Source: Ligula intestinalis
Taxonomy: Eukaryota > Platyhelminthes > Cestoda > Diphyllobothriidea > Diphyllobothriidae
Direction: 5' to 3'
DNA length: 64,000 nt
NCBI GenBank assembly: GCA_036362985.1
Contig: JAYGXS010000001.1
Coordinates: 54,285,568-54,349,567, forward strand
The notes beneath the pieces were generated by a model. It saw nothing but the letters and a program-made list of their open reading frames with translations, was not told the DNA's origin and did no database searches. Below are positions 1 through 10,459 of this stretch, piece after piece. Position 1 is the stretch's first letter, and each line of letters opens with the position of its first letter. The position numbers were made by a program, and so were the translations under genes.

Positions 1-45
1 TTTCTTTGTTGGTCGTTAATTGGCTGCCGCGTTGCTCGACTGCAC
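1..45 (-). CDS. Next tail exon of the Merlin transposase (copy 1), partial
   Basis: After acceptor TTGCAG (46) the frame continues in phase (AVEQRGSQLTTNKE) to the window edge. The counterpart in copy 2 is 15562-15737, which ends with a TGA. Confidence 0.5.
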
Positions 46-88
46 CTGCAACAAAGAAAATATTACGACAAACTTTACTGAAACTCAC

Positions 89-406
89 CTTTATGAGATC
101 TATCCAACTCCGCACCAGCATCATCATTCCACCTTCCTGACCCATGCGTTGCGATTGCTGGGTATCGCCTTATGTCTGTGGAAACCGTAGGCGTTCCGCC
201 CAACCGCACCGTCTTTTCGTCCACATAATCTGATATTGTGACTAGTTTTACATGCATTACACTCTTACCCGATCCGCTGGGTTCGCCTTCATTTCCGCCA
301 TCTACTTGCATGCTCATGTCCTCCATTTCCTCTAACCGCAGGAGGCAGCAAGTCTCCGGATTGAGGTTTTTGTTTACCAGTCGTTTTCTGGTGCGCACTT
401 TCGCTT
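89..406 (-). CDS. C-terminal tail exon of the Merlin transposase (copy 1)
   Basis: The open frame from acceptor CCCAACAG (407) to donor GTGAGT (88) encodes a basic start (KVRTRKRL) and then an acidic stretch (LRLEEMEDMSMQVDGG). The same frame is open in copy 2 at 15201-15518 with mostly conservative differences, which argues for coding. It carries no domain I recognise. It is followed by a 43-nt GT/AG intron (88-46) and another exon running off the window. Confidence 0.6.
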
Positions 407-420
407 CTGTTGGGTAATGG

Positions 421-1548
421 TTAGGTGGCGTAGGAAAAATTTATACCTTCCGTCATATTCACGGGGTACAGATGAGCTATGTGGTTGCAGAAAGTATCCC
501 AAGCTTCCGGCACTTTATTCATTCGGAAGGCAAACCACATTCGGTATTGGATTTCCTCAACGTGTGCCCAAACGGACCTCCCCGGGATAGGTCCACTTTG
601 GCGCAGACCCCGTTTGAGTCGACTCCAAAACGCCTCAATCGCTTGCGTGTGCTTGCCCGTAATTGGGTCCACAAAGTTCTCGGTTTGGTTTACCGTGTAA
701 TGCGAATAACCCATTGTCTTCAGCTTCCTATAGCTGCTCCAACAGTCCGTCACGATTTCACTACCGTGCTTCACTCTCCGGCATATGACACTGCAGAGGG
801 ACGACGCGGAGCGGCTGCTCAGTTGTTCGCACACTGCCCTTCTCTTGACAGTGTCGTACATACCGATTACCCACAATTGCCGCACTTTTCGCCCTCGGTT
901 GTACTTACGGCGGGTAATCATCGACTCGTCCACCTGCACTTGGATGCCGGGTCCACCAACGGACGAAGCTTCCCTGTTCAGGGTGTTGGAACAGACGTTC
1001 CTACAAATTGCAAACCAGTTTACGGCCGGTTTTAGGGATACTCCACAGACAGCGCCCGCTTCCTGTACCGTTCTGCCGGCAACAAACGCCAGGCACATAT
1101 TTGCTAGCTTATGCAAGGTTAACCGGCTTCCATAAAATATAGAATTCGTCCGCACAGATTGTTTTCTGAGGCACAGAGCACACCTGAAGATTTGTCCGTC
1201 TCCGTTTTGCGCATACTTCTGCAGGGACATTCGTCCACCGCAAGAGCATCGTAAGTCCGTTGATAGGAGACTTCTGCTGCGGAAGTAGGGCACCAATTCG
1301 GGCGAATTGATGGTTTGCAGAAGCCTATTGTCCAGTGTCGGTTGGTCCAATCGTAGGGACCTCGGTGACCTGTGGTCCGGGCTAAAGTTTAAAACGCGTG
1401 CACTGTTAGACTCGTCCTTACATGCTCTACCCCACGTACCAAGCTTGCTAACCATAGTGGACCGTAACCATCTTGGTTGGGTCGTCCTCTTGCTCTTCTT
1501 CCCTTTTCGCCACACAATTTCCCCCCTTTCTATTCTGTTCCTGTACAC
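421..1548 (-). CDS. Merlin / IS1016-type (ISXO2-like) DDE transposase
   Basis: 375 codons, uninterrupted. A zinc-ribbon C101-x-C103 and C123-x2-C126 is followed by NSIFYGSRL, as in ISXO2-like transposases. The catalytic triad is visible as D207 (VQVDESM), D268 (IVTDCWSSY) and E305 (QAIEAFWSRLKRG). It would cut and paste its own element. The stop at 421 lies inside a 40-nt stretch with GT/AG ends (446-407); removing it joins codon MTE to a conserved downstream frame, so the true protein may be about 100-150 residues longer. It is much better preserved than copy 2. The initiator is uncertain because an upstream conserved frame exists. Confidence 0.85.
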   Translation of the reverse strand: MYRNRIERGEIVWRKGKKSKRTTQPRWLRSTMVSKLGTWGRACKDESNSARVLNFSPDHRSPRSLRLDQPTLDNRLLQTINSPELVPYFRSRSLLSTDLRCSCGGRMSLQKYAQNGDGQIFRCALCLRKQSVRTNSIFYGSRLTLHKLANMCLAFVAGRTVQEAGAVCGVSLKPAVNWFAICRNVCSNTLNREASSVGGPGIQVQVDESMITRRKYNRGRKVRQLWVIGMYDTVKRRAVCEQLSSRSASSLCSVICRRVKHGSEIVTDCWSSYRKLKTMGYSHYTVNQTENFVDPITGKHTQAIEAFWSRLKRGLRQSGPIPGRSVWAHVEEIQYRMWFAFRMNKVPEAWDTFCNHIAHLYPVNMTEGINFSYAT

Positions 1549-1757
1549 ACAGACGTCTTTCGGCTTACCTTCTTTGTCGGTTAACTAGCAGGCAAGGCTG
1601 TGCGTGCTGTGAGCTGTTCGGTGGAGTATTGGACGGGATTTCTGTCGATAAATTGGCTTCCGTGGTTTGCGCTCTTCCAAAGCTGTGTGGGGAGGTAAAA
1701 AAACTCACAGTTTTTGCTTTGGTTGCGTACTCAGTATCATTCTGCTTAGACCTTCGA

Positions 1758-2039
1758 TTATAATGGCAGACTACTTGCGCACTCAACGAGCTTACCGCAG
1801 GCCCTGTTGGGATCATACCTGATAGCTCCAGATATGTCTGTCTGGCTGCCGACCGTTGCAAAATCAACTTCTCCGGATAACGTCCACGCGTTTCTGCTAG
1901 AAAAGACAGAAAGACAGCTCGATATCCTTAATTTGCGCACCCGTTCGTGCTCCTTGCTGTGAACCATCCCATTAATTTTATCAGCAATTTCAAGGAACAA
2001 TTTAATTAAATTTAGCCCACTGATTTCCGTTATGTACAT
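1758..2039 (-). CDS. Upstream conserved open segment of Merlin element (copy 1)
   Basis: Encodes EISGLNLIKLFLEIADKIN, KEHERVRKLR and GSQTDISGAIR. It is conserved with 13568-13825 in copy 2. It probably represents a 5' exon of the transposon gene or a second small protein; function not recognised. A GT-type donor follows GAIR in both copies, but I could not find an acceptor that keeps the frame. Confidence 0.45.
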   Translation of the reverse strand: MYITEISGLNLIKLFLEIADKINGMVHSKEHERVRKLRISSCLSVFSSRNAWTLSGEVDFATVGSQTDISGAIRYDPNRACGKLVECASSLPL

Positions 2040-2104
2040 GCGTTTCGTTAAGGAGAAACAGCACTTACGTAGTTATTCCCCATATGTCTGTCTGGCTTCC
2101 TACT

Positions 2105-5001
2105 TCATGCATATTTTGCTGGTGTTTCATTGGTCGCCAGCGCAGCGGCTCGGCTTTGCACGTCCTTGAGACCACATATTCAATTCCCTGAATAATTTTC
2201 GTCCAATTACCTTTCACGGCTTGGTTTTCTTGGTTTCCACGCTGCTTCTTTCCCTTTTATTACTCAAAAAACCAATTTTTAGGCCGATTTTTGGTTCAGT
2301 AAAACAAACTTACACATTTATACGTAATTTTCTTATTTTTTGGAATTATTCCGTTCTTTCACTTCCCCTGATATGCCCCACCCATACTTTCCCCTATTAC
2401 CACTCTCCCGTTTTGGAGTTGGGCGCGCTTCGCGCGCACTCACACGACCCCATAACACAATCCTACCGAAGGATTCTAAAGCACATACTCCAAACCTTTT
2501 TCCTAAGGAAAAGTCAATAGTTTCTTATGGTGGAAGAAAAAGGTTCTGCCATGGATGTGGACCAGGTTGATAATTTATAAGCAGCATTAAGAAACAGAGA
2601 AGTTGCTTTATAAATGCACATTTCACAGTGGCAAGCAACCTCTTATGTTGAAGCCTTTTTGGAACTGAAATGTTCCCTTTCTTGCAGCATACAATTTTTA
2701 AAAAGGCATCATTTTCTTCCGAACAAGTACAGAAAGGTTATTTTTGTACACGTTGTCTATAGAATATATTTCGATTTATAAAAATGGAGAAAAACATAAG
2801 ATTTTACTGATACGGATGTTGTGGAAGAGCCTAAACGCAAGCGCAACTGTGGATCGCGTCCAAAATAAAAAGATTCCTTTCAAGCGTAAGCTGTCGAATG
2901 AGTAGAATGTGACACGCTTGTGCGTGTTCTTATGCCATATATTGGAATTAACAAGGTCAGCAGAAATCATCGTGAAAAAACGCATGCAACTTACCCACTC
3001 GTGCGTATACAGGGTAAATGGTTTACGGAAAGCCAAAAAAGCTCCTTTTATGATCAAAATTCTATTGTGAATAATTATTTGGCATTAAACTGCAAGCTGC
3101 TTAAAATTACAACCCCAACTTAGTAACCTTTGTCATTGAAAAGACATTTCAGTTCAATTTATTCGAGAAAAAATCAAAGCGTGCACCGTTGGCTCATTCA
3201 AAATTGCATTTGCATATTACATTTTCGATGGAATATCAAACAGTATCTGTTCGGTAATTTATAGGAAATTTTCCATCCAATGAAACTTCCGTCAAAATTC
3301 TGGAACAAATTTTCGATTCAAAAACATAAATTACGTTCAGTTGTAATACTGATTAGCATGCGACTTAAGCTGAAGGTATTTCATTGACCTTGGGATGCCA
3401 GCTTTTTAATAAACTTTCTTAAGACTACCAGCAAGAATTATATTCTGAAAGTATATGCTGTATACCATAAATAGCATGATTTATTCTTATTGATTTTCAC
3501 TAACCTAGTTCATCAAAATATGTAGTACAGAATAAATGCAAAAAATTCTTTATTATAGTCTTTTAGTTTTAAAGGACTCTTCTTTAAAATGTCATACTTT
3601 AAGAAAAGCGATCTTTTGGATCCAAAAAAGTTTTCAAATTTCCCAATAATGTTGAACCCTAACGGCCCTTACATTTAAATTTTAGGTCTCCAAACTATAT
3701 GCTACATACATCATATCTTAGGATAAGTAAATATTTCCCTACGATATGAGGAAGAAGTCATATGGTTCTCATTAAATTTTGCTATGGATATGGCCCACGT
3801 TAAACAATTTATAAGCAGCAATAAACTGGATTATATTCTTTCTTCAAGCATTAATTTTGAACTAAATGTAATTTGCTACCAAAACGAGTTAAAAAGGGAT
3901 ACTTTTGTGCATATTTTCTATGGCGTATATTAATATTTACTGCGGCGGTGAAAATCCATAAAAGACAAATTACATAAGAAGCCCCTTTTTAGGGGATAAA
4001 CTTCTTGCTGGTGGTCAACAAAAAGCTCGATTAAAAGCTACCATACCAAACAACACCCGATGGTGCACAAATAGGGTTTTACTAAAGTGCGTTTTCAAAT
4101 AGATAATATCCAACAGCGGGCAAAGGTGATATTTATTTATTGCCAGTTTACAGGCAATTTTAAAAATTGGAGTAATTGGTAAAGCATCGCTTGAGTGTCT
4201 TCCACTGATGAAGTTGTGACCCCCGACAATTACAAAACGAAGAAGACGGCTTCTCAGACGGCTTCATCATCGACTGCCTTAATAAAGGCCTACTTAGGGT
4301 AATCAAAAGACATTAATCGGTACTTTGGTAATATCGGTTGTACCAGACGCAAAAAAGCTCACTGCTGTAGAGTTTTTTGTGGGTGCAGCCTTTCTTCCGA
4401 TGAAAATGTTCAAAGCAGAGTCATGCATATCAAGCGGCAGCTGACAAAATTAACAGCCCGACGTAGTTTATCAAAACTTGATTCAAAACGGTTCTTGTCA
4501 TTGAAAAGCGAATTTAATATAAAAAATATTTTAAACTAGTAAAAATAAATTTATAAACCAGCCTATGCCTGTGTGAATTGTTGCAATTCGTTGACAGCGT
4601 AGGATGATCTTGCACAGCAGGAGAGTATCCTCTTCTGTGGTATGCGGTTTTACATTTATTAATTTACCCCCACACCAGTGACCTAGACCTTTATCCCGCG
4701 GTCGTGCAGCTTACCATCTGCGTTCGATAGAAAGGTAAAAATACGTTTACACATGTTTTACTAGTGTCATATTTACATTGTTCAGAGAAGCAGTAAAAAA
4801 GTATATACAGTCCACCTTTAAGAATTTGACAAAAAATGACAAAAAAAATTCTTGCGAGTTTTCATTTTGCAAACCCATCTATTAGAACATTGAATAAAAG
4901 GTTTGAAACTCCCGTCTGCAGAATATTCCAGAATTCGGGACAATAGCAAAGGGGTTGTAGGTGACGCAATAAAGAGGAATTTAAATCGAACTTATAATTT
5001 T
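2105..5001. other. Non-coding, start of duplicated block
   Basis: No gene seen. From about 2575 the sequence resembles 25700 onward (shared words such as ATGCACATTTCAC and CGCCTTTTTGAAACTGA), marking the left part of the SLC1 duplication. Confidence 0.6.
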
Positions 5002-5137
5002 TCAGGCATCACTGCCATCTATATCCGACATTTTGTCCACCTTTTCTTGCGACCTCTTCCGCCGTTTGGATACGCCGTCGACCAATGCAGCTTCATACAT
5101 CGTAGCGATTGCACCTTCACCTAAACACATTCGATCC
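5002..5137 (-). pseudogene. SLC1 pseudogene exon 11 (C-terminus)
   Basis: 136 nt as in the intact gene, acceptor caaag before GGATCG. It encodes DRMCLGEGAIATMYEAALV and a basic tail ending in TGA at 5002. The helix 8 arginine that follows DRM in the intact copy is cysteine here, and the glycine after MY is glutamate, so this copy has decayed at positions the family conserves. Confidence 0.82.
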
Positions 5138-7988
5138 CTTTGCCAGACTAATAAAACGTCGGTTTATACATTGATTTATATTTAATATCAATCTACAGTG
5201 GTCGCCATGGACCACGTAATTTTCCTAAATTTGTATAAATTTGATCGTAACTCCAATACCAGTGTGAATGGGTTTAGGAAAACATAAAAAACAATAATAA
5301 ATGGCATACGACCTACTAAGTATTAAAAAGAACTATAGGAGTTACCAATTGTTCGCAAAGGAACATAAAATTTTCTCGATAATGCCGTGGTTCTAGATAC
5401 GTATAAAAGAGCTCTAAATACGAACAATAAATTGAGATATTGTGTTAAGTTAAAAACTTGAAGCAACTAATTTCTATACGATAAAAGAAGTTTTCTTTTG
5501 TCAACATATTCTGTAAACTCTGTTCTTATTGGTAAGTTATTTATTGAATGTCATCGAAAAAAATGTGTCATCAAATTGCTTTTTTTACTTTCCTCACTGA
5601 TCAATTCATAGTTTGCGCGTCTGTTTGACGTTTACACCAAAACCTTTAAAATAAGGTATATATAAAGAGTATTTACCGAAAAAAAGTGTTTTTGGATATA
5701 AGTTCCTAGAATGATGACCATGGTGCTCCTTTGTGGAATGCCTCGAAACAGCAAACCATATCGTCAAGAGTAAATCATGTCAGCAGTGGAACTCTGCAAC
5801 TACTATTCCTAAGATTAAAAACAAAACTTTCCATAAAAAGTAACCTTTTAGAAATTGCTTTGATTAGATATTTGGCTGATGAACTTCTGTATGCATTAAA
5901 TTTCTCCAACATAAAGTCACAATGAAATTTGAGAATTTTGAGAATTTCTTTAAGTTTTCTGAAGGTAGAGGATTCAATTTGACTGGAAATTAAAGAACTT
6001 TCTTTTCTATTTATAATGGTTTAGCTTCCGCAGGATGAGAATAATTCCACTTTCAGATAGACTGGTGAATTTAAAACATCTGGCCATAAAAATTGCCATT
6101 TTTGAAGTGCTTCGTTTTCTTTCGTCTGTATCGCTTCTAAATAATGTAAAAGGGTATTGTAAAGCTTACAAAAAACTATTTTTCTTCACGAATTACATTT
6201 AAAAAGGCATTATTTGTTACAAATCCGCGAGAAAATGGAAGACATTTGCTTTTTATTGAAGAACATGTGGAGTTAATTGCTGCATTTGAACAAACACGCT
6301 TCTGTTATTCAATTTTGTGCAATAAAAGCTTAACAGGATAGCTAAACATAATTTATTAAACGCAATTGCTCAATGTTACTGAAAAAAGAATTGGTTTTTT
6401 TAATTTGGCTTCACTTCAACCTGAAAAATTTTGCATAAAATTTTCCAGTTCTGGAAGGGATATCTTCTATACCTATTTTACTTATTTTCGAGTTCCTTCT
6501 TAGTATTATTAACTTTTACGGGCGGCTTGGTACGTGCTTTCGTAAAAGCATAGAAAATTCCTTCTATATGAGCCTACTCCCAATTTTTCCCAAAATAATG
6601 GTTATTTCTCTTAATAAACATAATTTAAATGATGATTTAACTACGAAAAACTTTTTTGCAGGATTCAATAAACTGAATGAATCACAAAAGTGCTTTCAAA
6701 TATATGCCAAAGTGTCTAGGCAAATTTTATAATTAGCATTGCATGGTCTTCGGCGACTACTGTTTATGCTTTCTACTTAAATCAAAATAGTACCCAGCAA
6801 AGCTAGTCGAACGTTTGATCTAAATAAACTTTAACAGTGATAGGTGTGGCTTTCATCAAAACTCAATAACTACAGGCTAACATCTCTAGCGTCGCCAAGC
6901 CAAAATGCGTGGAAAGCTGCAACGTTTTTGACATAACTATGTTTATTACCCTTTGACTAGTAAAACGTCAACTTTGCAATGAAGTTCTGCTCAAAGATGT
7001 CGATCTCTGAGCTATACGCACTATTAATATAGAAGTACCGTGCTCATTTTAAGTCAAAATATTTCCTACACAGAACTTAAACGGTCGGCTCTGTTTTATA
7101 CATGCTTTAACATCTTTGAGCGTGTCAACATGCTACTTCACTTCGGAAAACTCGACAGCCTCCGTGAATTTCGAACCTCTCTTTGAAATGAAAAGACCTC
7201 ATCAATCTAGTTTCGGCGAGTCTCTCTGGCGTTTAAACACTGGACGTGCACAATTGATTAATCTGTAAAACTAGTAAGCTTGTTCTATTAAGTAAAGGTT
7301 ATTGCATCTCAAAATTCCGTAGTGTAAATAAATTATAAAAATCCGTTTGGAGAATGTTTTAAGTCACGGAATGTTTACAAAGGCCATATAACCTTGGGGT
7401 ATCCTATGGATCGCACCATTTATTTTCAATAACATCCTGAGAGTCAGATTTTCGACTGTACTAAATTTTTACTCCTTGTTCAAAAACTAGGGAAAAATGC
7501 TTGCGCTAGTGCCCCAACTGGACAGATCTTTGCGATATGGATGCTGATTTTAAAGTTGGTTGATCATAATGCTAGTGTTTTATTGCTTAACATATTTACC
7601 GTTTATTAAGATACAAGACCATTTTATATTGCAGGGTTTCCCATTTGGGGCCTGTTTTATAATTTAAAACGATAAAAAACCTGAAAATTGACTTGGGGTT
7701 TGCTAGTGGTTGCATTTGCCTTATCTCAAGAAGCTCCCACTTAACTTAATCCTGAATATGTATGACCGGTAAGTAAGTGTGTTTGTTGAAAGGGTCAATG
7801 TACTTCCTTTTACCGAAAGTCACGACCTTATTGCTTATTTGTGGTGTTGATGTATCTGTTAATCGTTTCAATCGAACGAATGCTCAAATATGCATTCCTT
7901 TTCTTACCTTCCACGTTCTATCAATGGAACCATAAATACCAAAAAAATCGAATTGATAAAAGGCGACAGTGAGATCAATTGCTCTTAC
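5138..7988. other. Intron-derived sequence of SLC1 pseudogene
   Basis: AT-rich. Parts align with 30380-31870 of the intact gene (intron 10). No open frame of note and no transposon recognised. Confidence 0.6.
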
Positions 7989-8455
7989 AGAAGCCAATTG
8001 ACGGCAATGGTAAGCGGCGTTCTTAGTTGAGACATTGGCGGAAGAGAGTATTGTCATTGTAATCACTATGCTGGCACTTGGGATGTGTGGGATTGCCATC
8101 GCGGAGATGCCTGCTAAAAGCCTGGTGCGGTTTAAAAAATACAATTTTACTTCAGAAGTGGTCTTTCAAAAGAGAACCCTAATAAAAGAGCCAGTTCTTG
8201 TCAACCAAAGCTGAAGTCACGTTCATTCGACCAGCCGCTTGAAATCACACAAAACGAATTCACCAGATGATAACTAATGTTCCAGATGATGGCATTTCTG
8301 GTCCCGTTTGCACAACAAAGACGGCGGCACTGCTAATAAAGACCGCTGGTTCATCCGCCATGAGAGTCGCCATGAGAGGACAGCGAAATCTCGAAATTGA
8401 CTGATCCACGCCGTTCCGATCACAACTGTCAAACATTTCTGGTAGTGATACTATC
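7989..8455 (-). pseudogene. SLC1 pseudogene exons 9-10
   Basis: Exon 9 (8455-8264, 192 nt) is open and carries LPEMFDSCDRNGVDQSISRF, the helix 7 lead-in of SLC1 proteins, followed by MADEP where the family has NMDGT. Its donor is GTGAAT. Exon 10 (8121-7989) carries AMAIPHIPSASIVITMTIL (hairpin 2/helix 8 lead-in), then loses 2 nt after the codons for AAY, so the aspartate-tryptophan segment before helix 8 is read in the wrong frame. Confidence 0.85.
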
Positions 8456-8523
8456 CTTAATGCAACAGGCATATCGAAATAAATAAATAAACTTTATTCA
8501 TTTTCATGGACTGAGCGAGATAG

Positions 8524-9136
8524 TGTTATGACGACGGGTTCAGCGTCGTTAGTGTTATAACGATGATATCTGACGTGTGTGACAGTCGAATTACGCCCCG
8601 TTGAAATCTCTAAGGAAGAACATGATAAGAAGGGCATAGTTCTGGAATCCACCTGGAGGAGGGTTTATTGTGTACAAAACCCGGAGGAGCTGTCTCGGGT
8701 GACTGTTGTCGCTGAGTTGATCTCCAGTGCGCTCTTTGTCTCGCCTCGGGGCAAGCCCGGCATAGGGAGCAGACTGGCGTCGCCACGCGTCCGCGGTTGC
8801 AACTCTCTCCGTCAGGGGTGGCAGTGGCTTATACGAGATTGTCTGCGCGTTCTCTTGTGGCCTGGTTGGCCGCATATGGATAACGTCACACGACGTCACG
8901 GTGAATAAACCTCTTGTTCCAGTGATCGCTTCATTTTCTGTCGCGCGACCAGTTGACTCTCGGGCCTTTTGCCTTGCATACGCTCGTGTGCGTGCGTGCG
9001 GTCTTAGGTCGTCTCGCGTGGACAATCATCGCCTGTTATTTGGTCAGAGCTAAGCAACAAAGACATTTGGCTAAGCTCGACGCCTTAGGAAAGCCTCCAA
9101 ACGTTGCTAGCATTTGGTCCGGCTAACATCCTAACA
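8524..9136 (+). mobile_element. Solo LTR, 613 bp, with 5-bp target duplication
   Basis: Begins TGTTATGACG and ends CATCCTAACA, so the ends are TG/CA and form a TGTTA/TAACA inverted repeat. It is flanked by GATAG on both sides (8519-8523 and 9137-9141). AATAAA at 8904 gives the plus orientation. The matching intron of the complete SLC1 gene (after 32820) lacks it, so it entered after the duplication or was lost there. The open frames inside it are not genes. No internal region or second LTR is present. Confidence 0.8.
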
Positions 9137-10062
9137 GATAGATGTTGTAACTTCGTTCGTGTTTAGTCAAGTGAATTAAGTTAGTTCGAAACGCTATCTT
9201 ATCCGGTTCAAATAAGTTTATAAAACGCGAATTAATAACATCTTTGCCTTTTATAATTTCGCATTAAAAGACCGGCACGCTACGAGATTGGTGGGCTATT
9301 GGATGACATGCAAACACATTTTAGCATTCTTAAGGTTAAACCCTGGTGACATTATTCGGAAATGTGCTCAGTTCTACGAGAAGGATGCTGGGTCTTTTCG
9401 GCATGAGATCACCATATAGTTACTGGCAACCCACTCAAATTATAGGTTCCATCTGCAGTATGCCAGTTTCCATATTGACGAAGAAAAATGGAAACAGCAG
9501 CAATCCTCAAAAGTACACGAGACAATTGGCATCCCGCAACGCCAGATTTTAAGCCCTGTGCTATTCTATGTTTTCATCAATGACTACATCAGGAGCACAA
9601 ACAGCCATGTAATACAATTGTAGAATATCAGCTACCAACAAATTTATTGTTGCTAGAGGACCAGCTCCAATAAGAGAATGATTGCATCCGACATGCTGCA
9701 TCCGCTGATGTCATTCTATCCTCATGTGCAGATTTTTTATCTCAGTAATGCATCAAAGATAGTTTGGATTAACTTATGAAAAGGCTAACTAAAAAATTAG
9801 GTATACTTTTTTGCTGATTATTTTCCATCCGTGAATAACTGTTTGCAATAACTATTCAAACAATCTCCATTTCAATGATGTTAATGTACTTTTACAGTAA
9901 ATTCGACTTCTGCAAAACAAAAGGGAATTAAAACTTTGCATCTATCCTACACATTTAAAAGTAAAACTAAGAGTAATTGATCGTGGTGCAGGCGAACTTG
10001 TTTCCCAATCAGAGGAAGCGCTCCACTTTTTTCACCGATGATTTGTTGAATTTTCATCATTA

Positions 10063-10458
10063 GTGTGCAAAGGTGTGTCCTGTTTAAAGGCAATGCATGA
10101 CCACTTCAGAAAAACGATCATATCTATTTACGGCCGATTGGTGTTCGCGGATGCGTGTGGAGAGAGATCTTCCTGTTTGGCCACAATATACAGTATCACA
10201 ACCTCCACATGGGATTTTGTAGATGGTTTCTTTCTTAGTGAGGTAGCTGACCTTATCCTAATGGTGTACTAGCTGGGTGCGTAAAGTATCCATCACTTTG
10301 TGCGCCACTTTTATTTGGTGTTTCGGCAAGTGTCTTTCAACACGTTCAGACACATCTGTATACTTAATTAAAGTCTTGCCTGCATCTGTGTAGACATCCA
10401 TAATCATTGGTGGATGGCAGCTGTTTTTAAGTCGATCACGGAGCGTGGGTACACACAC
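10063..10458 (-). pseudogene. Penelope-like element fragment, GIY-YIG endonuclease
   Basis: Minus-strand frame reads PKHQIKVAHKVMDTLRTQL, a stop, then IYKIPCGGCDTVYCGQTG and LSTRIREHQSAVNR. This is the linker and GIY-YIG endonuclease that follows the reverse transcriptase in Penelope-like elements, with the CGGC zinc-type knuckle. Stops and lack of a reverse transcriptase make it a fragment. It lies where the SLC1 pseudogene should carry exons 7-8. Confidence 0.8.
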
Positions 10459-10459
10459 A

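Larger units (their letters stand above)
1..2104 (-). mobile_element. Merlin-like DNA transposon, copy 1 (cut by window edge)
   Basis: Runs on the minus strand from about 2104 to the window edge. It aligns with 13504 to about 15620 (plus strand) over its whole length. It holds three conserved open segments: an upstream one (2039-1758), a DDE transposase (1548-447) and a C-terminal tail in two exons (406-89 and 45-1). The right boundary is where similarity between the two copies begins (TAGGAAGCCAGACAGAC, read on the minus strand). The left end is outside the window, so its terminal repeats cannot be seen. Confidence 0.75.

Noticed and set aside
472..1135. Plus-strand frames opposite the Merlin transposase
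   Set aside because: They are antisense shadows of the transposase frame.
8591..9025. 144-codon minus-strand frame
   Set aside because: It lies wholly inside the solo LTR, has no domain, and its GC-rich composition explains the openness.
9346..9552. Short plus frame similar to 33127-33330
   Set aside because: The similarity comes from the segmental duplication of intron DNA; both versions are short and differ by frame-breaking changes.
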